From: Haplomitrium mnioides | Lineage: Eukaryota > Marchantiophyta > Haplomitriopsida > Calobryales | Direction: 5' to 3' | Assembly (NCBI GenBank): GCA_049999725.1 | Contig: JBNGIS010008423.1 | Coordinates: 1-25,173 of the forward strand | Length of the DNA: 25,173 nucleotides | Part shown: positions 18,415 to 25,173 of the stretch, piece by piece | How positions within the stretch are numbered: the first letter of the stretch is position 1 | Layout of the letters: each line of letters opens with the position of its first letter | The notes under the pieces: model-generated | What the model was told of the DNA's origin: nothing | Database searches by the model: none | Seen by the model: only the letters and a program-made list of their open reading frames with translations | Translations under genes and position numbers: made by a program

Positions 18415-19685
18415 ACTTTGAAGGAGTCCAAGAGATCCTTCAGACTTCCTTGTCCGTCAGGTCCTTCGAATTAAGATTTGCGGTCAACTACTGAGCAAGG
18501 TCAAGGCACCGGTCCAACTTCCAAGTTGAATGCGGCGTCGGACGGCGACAATGGAGGAAAGGTCAACAACGGATCCTTGGTTTCGCTGGATTCTATGGAC
18601 TTGGATCTACATGAATCTCTAGATCTGAATCTTGGAGATTCCGTCGGACTCCTTTTCTGCGGAATGCTTCGGAACCCGTTTCCATGGGTATCTTTGGATG
18701 CAAATCTGCGAGATTCCTTTGGACTCCTTTTCCATAGGATTCTTTCGAACTCTATTCCGAGGGGTTCTTTGGACTTGGGTTCCGTAGGAATCTTCAGAAT
18801 CTCAGTCCGCAAGATTCTTCGAACTCACTCTCGTATGACCGTTGTACTTGACATCATTCAACGAACTAGCGGGACAAGTTTTGCAACGTCCGTGTCTGAG
18901 CCTAACGGGAATAATAACCTCTTCCTAACGGGAATAACGACATTACAAACGAGAAGGATTCGGAGCAACGGAAGCTTGGGGAGTATACATTGACAGACTC
19001 CAAATTTGATTAGGTTGATGTGCAAGCAAGCTAGAGACGAGCCAGCAATCTCGAGACAAGGAAAACGCAAACAAGGTAAGGAAGGAGTGGGATTCCAGTG
19101 AGAAATCATGTGAAGCGAGTGAACTCGTACCGGGGGCTAACGGAGGTGGAGGTGGACTAGAGGGGTGCCAAGAATCGCTGGGCGGGGAGCTCTAGAGGCT
19201 TGGGTGATCTAGGTGAACTCATCCCTGTGGGTGGACCAGGAGCGGAGGTGGATCGATACGGGGAATTTGAAGGGGATCCGTTTTGTCGAGAATTCGGGAG
19301 AGGCTTCTAAGTGGGATCTTGGGGTCGTCTATGCATTCTTTGTGCAGGAACATCAACCTAGAGTGCTCAAAGTGCGCTTTGGTGTTATCTTTCAAGTGGA
19401 GTTGTGAAGAAGGTGGCTGCGTTAGTGCCTACGCACTATAGAGAAGACTTGTTTGAGGCTCAGGGGTGGAGTGAGCTACCTGTAGTCGGGAGGGCTGTCT
19501 TCCAGAGGTGGAAGTGAAAGAAATCCTCTTCCAAGCCTGAGGAAGTAAATCTAGAGCTTCTAGCGATGGAAGTTGAAAACTATTTGGAAGAAGGGTGTGT
19601 GTGTGGGAGCTTAGGTGCAGTGCAATGTTTGGGTGTGTTGTATTTGTGTATAGTTGTATTAGTTAGATTTGCATTTTGAATATAT

Positions 19686-19692
19686 TATATAA
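19686..19692 (+). promoter_or_regulatory. TATA box of element 2, 3' LTR
   Basis: TATATAAAAGACAG corresponds to 10648 in the 5' LTR and is followed by the same GTTAGACTAGGATTAATCAG. Confidence 0.6.
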
Positions 19693-20116
19693 AAGACAGT
19701 TAGACTAGGATTAATCAGGTACCAGTTGTTCAGACCCTGAGACAACCCTAAGAGGGGGAGTCCAGTCCCTTGTTATTGTCCATTGGCATAGGGTCCAATA
19801 CATTTCTACCTCTGAAGTATACACAAGGTGGAAGGGTCCAGATTTAGAACCCTTGAAGTACATTGAAAGATTTACACAAGGAATACTAGTGTGGTGTGAA
19901 CGTGGACTTGGGTGTTGTGAGTGGATGATTAGATTGTATGCTGATGAGAATGACGAGGTGAGTAAAGGGCTTGTAAGGTAAGAGAGATTCCTTAAAGCCT
20001 CAAAGTGATAACTGGATAGGGCCATCTCAAAAAAGAACCTTAAGACCTTGTATCTGTCCTCCATTGCCTTCTAAGTGGCACCTGAGAAGGTTAAGGCCTG
20101 ACGGAGGGGAGTGACA

Positions 20117-20121
20117 TGATG
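20117..20121. repeat. Target site duplication TGATG, right
   Basis: This is the second copy of the 5-bp sequence at 7929-7933. Five bases is the usual target duplication length for Ty3/gypsy integrases. Confidence 0.75.
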
Positions 20122-21935
20122 TGTTTAAGATGACATTATGAAGGATTGCAACAACAAAGAATTGAAACTATGAAGAATGTATATGATGTGATGTGCTGAA
20201 GGCGTAATTCAACATGATTGCATCAACAAAGAATAAACAAGACAAATTTAGGTGATGTGATATGTTGAAGTTTACATTGAAGAGGAATGCAACAACAAAA
20301 AATCAACACTACAAAGATTTTGTGTGATATGATGTGTTACAGACGACATTCGAGAGGATTGCAACAACAAAAAATCAACAATAAGAAGAACTTATGTGAT
20401 GAAGATGGCATTCAAGTGGATTGCAACAAAAACAAATCGACATAACAAATAGATTGTGTGATTATTTGTGATAAAGGTGACATTGAATATGATTGCAACA
20501 ACAAAGAATCCACACTAGTAGGAATTTATGTGATGTGATGTGTTGAACATGACATTCAAGAGGTTTGCAACAACAAAGGATCGATACTACAAAGAACTTA
20601 TATGATAAGATGTGTCGAAGACGATATTCAAGAGGATTGCAACAACAAAGAATTGACACTAAAAAAGAATTCATGTGTGGTAATGTGCTAAAGACCACAT
20701 TCAAGAGGATTGCAAAAAAGTTGAATTGACACTACGAAGATTTTATGTGATGTGATGTGGTGACAATAACATTCAAGAGGATTGCAACAACAAAGAATCC
20801 ACACTATGAAGAATTAATTAGATGTGATGTGTTGAAGAAAACATTCAAGAGGATTGCAAAAAATTTGAATTGACACTACGAGGATTTTATGTGATGTGAC
20901 GTGCTGACAATAACATTCAAGAGGATTGCAACAACAAAGAATTCGCACTATGAAGAATTAATTAGATATGATGTGTTGAAGAAGACATTCAAGAGAATTG
21001 CAACAATAGAGAATCGACACTCTCAAGAATTTATTTGAGGTAATATGCTCAAGACAACAGTCAAGAGGATTGCAACAACAACAAATCAACACTACACAGA
21101 GTTTATGTGATGTGATGTGATGTGATGAAAAAGACATTTGAGATAATTGCAACAACAAAGAATAGACACTACGAAGAATTAATGTCATGTGATGTGCTGA
21201 AGAGGGCATTCAAGAGGATTACAACAACAAAAAATCGATACCACGAAGAATTTATGTGACGTGATTTTCTCAAGATGATATTCAAGATGATTTCAGCAAC
21301 AAACAACCAATACCATAGAAAGTTTATTTGATGTGATGTGTTGAAGTCAACGATCATTGACAAGAGGATTGCAACAACAAAGAATCAACACTACAAAGAA
21401 TTTATGTGATGTGATGTGCTAAAGATGACATTCGAGAGGATTGCAACAAAAACAAATTTACACTATGAAGAACTTATGTGATATGATGTGCTAAAGACGA
21501 CATTCATGAGGAATGCAACAACAAAGAATCGACACTATGAAGAATTTATAGAATGTGATATGTTGAAGAAAACATTTAAGAGGATTGCAACAACAAACAA
21601 TCGACACTACAAAGTATTTATTTGAGGTAGTGTGTTGAGGATAACATTCAACATGACTCCAACAACAAAGAATCGACACTATGAAGAGTTCATGTGATGT
21701 AGTGTGATATAGACGATATTTGAGATGATTGCAACAACAAAGAATGGACACTACAAAGAATTTAGGTCATGTGGTGTGCTAAAGAGGACATTCAAGAGGA
21801 TTGCAACAATGAAGAATTGACACCATGAAGAATTCATGTGATGTGATGTGTTGAAGACAACATTCAAGAGGATTGCATTAACAAAGAATGAACACCACCA
21901 AGAATTTATTTGATGCGATGTGGTGAACACAATGA
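20122..21935 (+). repeat. Satellite-like tandem array, ~72-bp unit (right half)
   Basis: There are about 25 units of the same family as 6446-7933, again with GACATTCAAGAGGATTGCAA, CAACAAAGAATCGACACTA and TTTATGTGATGTG blocks and a variable GATGT count. Within it, 20697-20790 and 20844-20935 share a variant (AAAAAGTTGAATTGACACTACGA or close, then GTGATG/CGTG, ACAATAACATTCAAG), a hint of a higher-order duplication of about 146 bp. It ends at the family B LTR. Confidence 0.9.
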
Positions 21936-22269
21936 TTGTGAGACCATAGTTCCTAACAGAAGGTCAAAAACAGCTTGAAGGAGTTCTCTTCTGCGCAGTG
22001 GAGTAAGAAGGAAATGGTAAAGCTTCAGTTTTGGGTATAATAAGTGTAAAGTTGTAAAAGTTAAGAATAAGAGGAAAAATTTTGGATACAATTGGCTAGG
22101 AGAGAAGGCTGACCGATGAGGAAGTTGATTTCTTTTTTAGAAAGAAGAAAAAAAATTATTTTGGTAAAACTAATCTAAGTGTTGATGGACAGCTTGCCCA
22201 GGAGCCATGTGAAGTGTATCGAGTGACCGATGCCCTTAACTAGGTCTGTCCAGGGGCAGGAAGAAGGAG

Positions 22270-22302
22270 TGGCCTTACACCTCTGTGGGGCTGTCTCTCG
22301 AA
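22270..22302 (-). other. Conserved leader of family B LTR (right copy)
   Basis: Reverse complement of the TTTCGAGAGACAGCCCCACAGAGG-GTAAGGCC region, matching 2546-2582. In this copy the CCCC/GGGG pairing seen on the left is weaker. Confidence 0.5.
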
Positions 22303-22322
22303 AGAAGAATAGAGAAAAATGC

Positions 22323-22329
22323 TTATATA
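22323..22329 (-). promoter_or_regulatory. TATA box of family B LTR (right copy)
   Basis: TATATAA on the - strand, with the conserved leader about 25 bases downstream, as at 2520 in the left copy. Confidence 0.6.
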
Positions 22330-23768
22330 TGTATTCAGGTTTATGACAGAATACTTATGGGACAAAACGCAGCTATGGTGTTTGACGAGCTCGCGGATGA
22401 AGGATGTGGAGGAAATGTGCAAAGGATCAAGTGAAGCATTTATTGTGAAGAATCAAGGGAGGAAAATCAATCGAATTCAGTGATGATCGGTTGTTGTGCA
22501 AAGGAAGAGGTGATTTGCAAAGAGCAGAGGATCTGATATGGAATGGGAGCTCTACAAATTAAAGGTAGGATTGACATGTGTTGAAGGCCTCTAAAGAAAT
22601 CGAATGTTGTAATAAAATTTAAGGAATAAATTTGCGAAAAGAATTGCTTGAGAGGAACATTCATGTTGCACGGAGATGATCTGACGACGAATGAAGGATG
22701 ATATGATGAAGGTTGCTTAATTCTTTTCCTTGGAGTGATGGATGAAATTGGCCTATATGAGAACTGATTTGCTATGGAGAAATGTTGAAATAGTTTATTG
22801 AAGAATCGACTGCAAATCAATCCGGAGTGAAGAAGAGATTGAATGCGGTGAAGATTGTCAGAGATGAAGCCAATGCTGTAGCAAATGTAAAGAAAGAAGT
22901 CCGCGGAAATGTTATTGTGGAAAGTGATTAACGGCAAGGGAGAAATTATATTGCAAAGAATTTATTTGTGTAAAGATTCCTTGTGAAATCCCTGCGAAGG
23001 AATTGAAGTGAAAGAAGAGCGAGAAGGTTCGTATGGAGAAGATTCTCGGGGAAGAGAAGGCCTATGACGATCAAGAGCTGAAATGGAAACCTGTGCGCGA
23101 GAGCCCGATGTGGAAAATTTTATGGGCAGAAAGTCAATTGAGTAGAAAACGATCAGACCAGCGTTGGAAATGATTGATGACAAAATGTTGCTATGTGAAG
23201 AGCGTTTGGATCAAGTGGAATTGATTTTAAAAGAAACAAGGTGGATTTCAAAATGAAGGAAGGAAGGTCCGTGAGTCCGAAAGATGGATCGGAACCGCAT
23301 CCTCCGATGTGGGGTGGCCCAGTTGTAGGGGATCCGAGGTAAGTCCAAAGTGAGGATCCATGGGATTTGATGCGTGTCCGTGTGGGTATCTGAGGTTGGG
23401 AGCCCCGGTTAAGAGGGTTCTGAGTGGGGTTACAAAGTGGAATTCTCAGTTAAAAGGGATCCGTTTCGAGGTGTCTGACGTAACGTAAGCGACGGATTGG
23501 GAAGGCGAAATAGTGATTGGCGAAAGGGTGATAAAGAAAGCGGTGACTTGTCAGTATTTTGCACGGTTGAGGATTATTGAGGAAGAACAACTACGAAGCG
23601 GAGTTTGAAGGACGAATCGGCACTTTATCATGGTTTGGGTGTTGATTGTAGAAGTCGAACTGAAAGTTCAAAAGTTTGAAAAGGGCGAAACAAATACTTG
23701 AGGGAATTTGAAAAGTTCGAAATTGAAAAGAGAGGAAATGAAGAGTTAGTGAAAGTTCAAAAATTAGC

Positions 23769-23799
23769 ATAAGAACAATTACTAGTAATTAGTTCTTAT
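23769..23799. repeat. 31-bp near-perfect palindrome
   Basis: ATAAGAAC, then AATTACTAGTAATT (a perfect 14-base palindrome), one A, then GTTCTTAT. All bases except the single A pair. A second, looser inverted pair, TAAGAACT and AGTTCTTA, is at 23845-23874. These lie in the TAAGAAC-rich part of family B U3. Confidence 0.85.
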
Positions 23800-23960
23800 T
23801 GTGAGCAAAGTTAGTGTAAGCTAGTAAAAGCGAGTTGTTTAGCTTAAGAACTTATTATGAGTTGTTAGTTCTTATTGGAAGCCTAGTGAGAAAGAGTTAG
23901 CTTAGGAAGAGAAGTAAGTTAGTTTTTTTAAAACTGTTACTTGTCAGTTGAGCAGGACAT

Positions 23961-24979
23961 GGGGTACAAGCCTGTTGGCAAGTTCATGTTCTGTTTGGTT
24001 GTCTCATTGTACATTGGTGCTTCAAGTAAAATTCATGAGATTCTTGTCTGTGAGGTCTCCTACTCTTGTTGTTAATTGCAGATTTAGAAGGAGCAATATG
24101 ATGAAGGAACAAGGATTTGAAGTTAGATTTGGTTGGTGAATGTTTTGTAGGTGTTCAATTGCAGAAATCAGACAGATTGCATTAGAGAAGTGCATGTCAA
24201 GGGGTACTTGAGTGTATTTTGCTGCCGGGTCTGGGTTCTGAGTTCCAGATTGTAATTTGTGGGAGGTTTAGTGGCAAGTCAATTCTGCTTCGAGTTCTGT
24301 TCTGTTTTGTGTGTGTGTTAATGTTTTAAATTCTTAAGAAGAGAACCTTCTGTAATTTTCCAATTGGTGGGTTGTGATAGAACTAGGAGTGATCAAGATT
24401 GTATGTGCCTATGGAATAGATGGGCATTTCACAAATAAACAGAGTAGTGGGTGGTTGGAGGAATAACAATTGGATGTGAGATCAGGAGGATCGTTCCATA
24501 GTTGAGTTCTCAATATCAAGCTCTGGGATATATTGGGTTGGAGTGGCTGAGTATCTAGTTTGAGGGAAGCAAAGTGGTGTGATGAAGGTAGGCACTCAAG
24601 TGTTGGTTTGAGAGTTTCAAGCAAGTTGGGTAACTAGTTGCTTAGGAACATCTCTGATACAGCTCAAGTTTAAAATCAACTTGTACATCTGTTTTCTTAT
24701 CCTAGAGATGTCAGTCATGCAATTTGTGTGATTCTTGGCTGTTGTTCTATTATGTGAGTAATGAGAAGAGGTTATGTGTGGTTTTGTGGAGAGAAGATTG
24801 TCAGACCTAGAGAAGGAGAGTGGTCCATCTTTGAACTGATAGAGTGCATTTTCAGAACTCATTAAAGAATCTGGAAAGTTTGTAAAATCAATTTAAGAGC
24901 AGATTTCTATATAGATCTTGTGTGGTTCAATTTGTGGTTGCTCTTTTCGGGGTTGAAGTACCATTGTTGTGCTACAACA
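23961..24979 (+). other. Probable 3' part of a third LTR (family C), no gene
   Basis: This is AT- and GT-rich sequence with no convincing coding frame and no match to families A or B that I can see. It is called LTR-like only because a primer-binding-like site follows at 24994; CTACAACA at 24972-24979 may be the LTR end. TATATAG at 24908 is a weak TATA candidate. The left limit is set where family B resemblance stops. Confidence 0.35.
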
Positions 24980-24993
24980 TGTGTACGATTTCT

Positions 24994-25011
24994 TGGCGCT
25001 GTTGCTGGGGA
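24994..25011 (+). other. Primer-binding site, Asp-tRNA type, of a third element
   Basis: TGGCGCTGTTGCTGGGGA matches the site common in plant Athila-type elements (TGGCGCCGTTGCCGGGGA, usually assigned to tRNA-Asp) except for two C to T changes, both in CCG context. It suggests the internal region of another Ty3/gypsy element starts here and runs out of the window. Confidence 0.65.
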
Positions 25012-25173
25012 TCTAATTTCTAGTGTTTGCTCTTAAAAGTGTGTATAGTATTATCAGTTATGTTGGGAACTTGTTTTACTCGCCACTATTAAATTTTGTT
25101 CTTAACATTCTGATGTGGTAGTTTTTTTTGTTCTTTATTTTGTTTCTTTTTTGTGTGAAGAAATTCAGAGAAG
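25012..25173 (+). other. T-rich untranslated leader after the primer site
   Basis: ATCTAATTTCTAGTGTTTGC is followed by a T-rich stretch (TTTTTTTTGTTCTTTATTTTG) of the kind often found between primer site and gag. No gag codons are reached before the window ends. Confidence 0.4.

Larger units (their letters stand above)
7934..20116 (+). mobile_element. Element 2: complete family A Ty3/gypsy LTR retrotransposon, 12.2 kb, defective
   Basis: The order is 5' LTR (7934-11079), primer site (11088), gag, protease, reverse transcriptase, RNase H, integrase (11286-16829), polypurine tract (17038-17047) and 3' LTR (17051-20116), flanked by TGATG. The RT-RH-IN order is that of Ty3/gypsy. RT motifs FLDGYSGYNQI, MPFGLCNAPGTFQRMM and FIDDFVVYG resemble the Athila/Tat group of plant elements. 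Chromodomain motifs were not seen after integrase. Many in-frame stops, several frameshifts and divergent LTRs show that it is old and cannot move by its own proteins. Confidence 0.92.
17051..20116 (+). repeat. 3' LTR of element 2
   Basis: This is 3066 bp, TGTCAACAAA to GGGGAGTGACA, with intact TG and CA ends. It aligns with 7934-11079 over its length; by eye the difference is on the order of 10-20 percent, and much of it looks like C/T and G/A change. An 87-base segment of the 5' LTR (10493-10579) is missing at 19617/19618, between two GGTG copies. The U3 here keeps more intact ACGTGG words than the 5' LTR. The frames at 17341-18993 are repeats of the U3 module, not genes. Confidence 0.9.
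21936..23960 (-). mobile_element. Family B LTR (right copy), - orientation
   Basis: The reverse complement carries, in order, TAAGAAC-rich sequence (23900-23770), TTCGAACTTTTC words (23760-23640), the CTTAACCGGGG and CACATCGGAGG blocks (23480-23270), a long TTCGCAG/TTTGCA pyrimidine stretch (23250-22430), TATATAA (22329-22323), and the leader with GAGAGACAGCCCC, GGTGTAAGGCCAC and GGGCAAGCTGTCC. All match the left copy. It ends GGTCTCACA next to the array; on the + strand this reads TGTGAGACC at 21936. No gag-pol follows on the - strand, so it is a solo LTR or truncated. The 156-codon frame at 22467-22937 lies in the pyrimidine stretch and has no domain. Confidence 0.6.

Noticed and set aside
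7934-20116. Chromodomain (chromovirus) assignment for element 2
   Set aside because: After the integrase C-terminal motif the frame ends at 16829 with no chromodomain-like aromatic cage sequence; the RT motifs fit the Athila/Tat group better.
22467-22937. 156-codon frame on the - strand
   Set aside because: Lies in the pyrimidine-rich TTCGCAG stretch of the family B LTR, with no domain and no counterpart frame in the left copy.
1-25173. tRNA, rRNA or conserved non-coding RNA genes
   Set aside because: No cloverleaf with A and B boxes or rRNA core motifs was seen by eye; a covariance-model scan would be needed to exclude degraded copies.

Overview
The window looks like intergenic DNA from a large plant nuclear genome. 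I see no cellular gene, tRNA or rRNA. Nearly everything that can be identified is decayed LTR retrotransposon or tandem repeat. The plant call rests on the Ty3/gypsy polyprotein, whose RT motifs resemble the Athila/Tat group, on LTRs of about 3 kb, on a plant-type Asp-tRNA primer site near the right end, and on nested insertions. The species cannot be named from the sequence; a large repeat-rich genome such as a gymnosperm's is only a guess.

Layout. (1) About 1-2837 is the 3' part of an LTR I call family B, on the + strand. It has a GC-rich block, a 48-bp-period repeat, a TATA box at 2520, a conserved leader and a possible primer site at 2841. (2) 2860-4095 carries the same GC-rich and 48-bp modules in the opposite orientation and runs into the LTR of family A. 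(3) About 3690-6445 is element 1, a family A element reduced by deletion to its 5' LTR, a fragment of gag fused in frame to the integrase C-terminus, and the last ~230 bp of its 3' LTR. (4) 6446-7933 and 20117-21935 are two halves of one tandem array with a ~72-bp unit. (5) 7934-20116 is element 2, a complete family A element of 12.2 kb inserted into that array. It has LTRs of 3146 and 3066 bp, a 5-bp target duplication TGATG, a primer site, a polypurine tract and a defective gag-pol. (6) 21936 to about 23960 is a second family B LTR, on the - strand, abutting the array. (7) About 23960-25173 is AT-rich sequence ending in a TGGCGC primer-binding-like site, probably the 3' end of a third LTR (family C) and its leader.

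Order of events. The 72-bp array came first. Element 2 inserted into it: the two halves join in phase once the element and one TGATG are removed. The LTRs of element 2 differ by roughly 10-20 percent by eye. The pol region has many stops, several frameshifts, a 43-bp tandem duplication and a lysine in place of the integrase catalytic glutamate. It is therefore an old, dead copy. I found no convincing new cellular system. The most unusual signals are the U3 modules shared in opposite orientation by two LTR families, the 48-bp repeat that stays open on one strand, and the stepwise deletion history of element 1.
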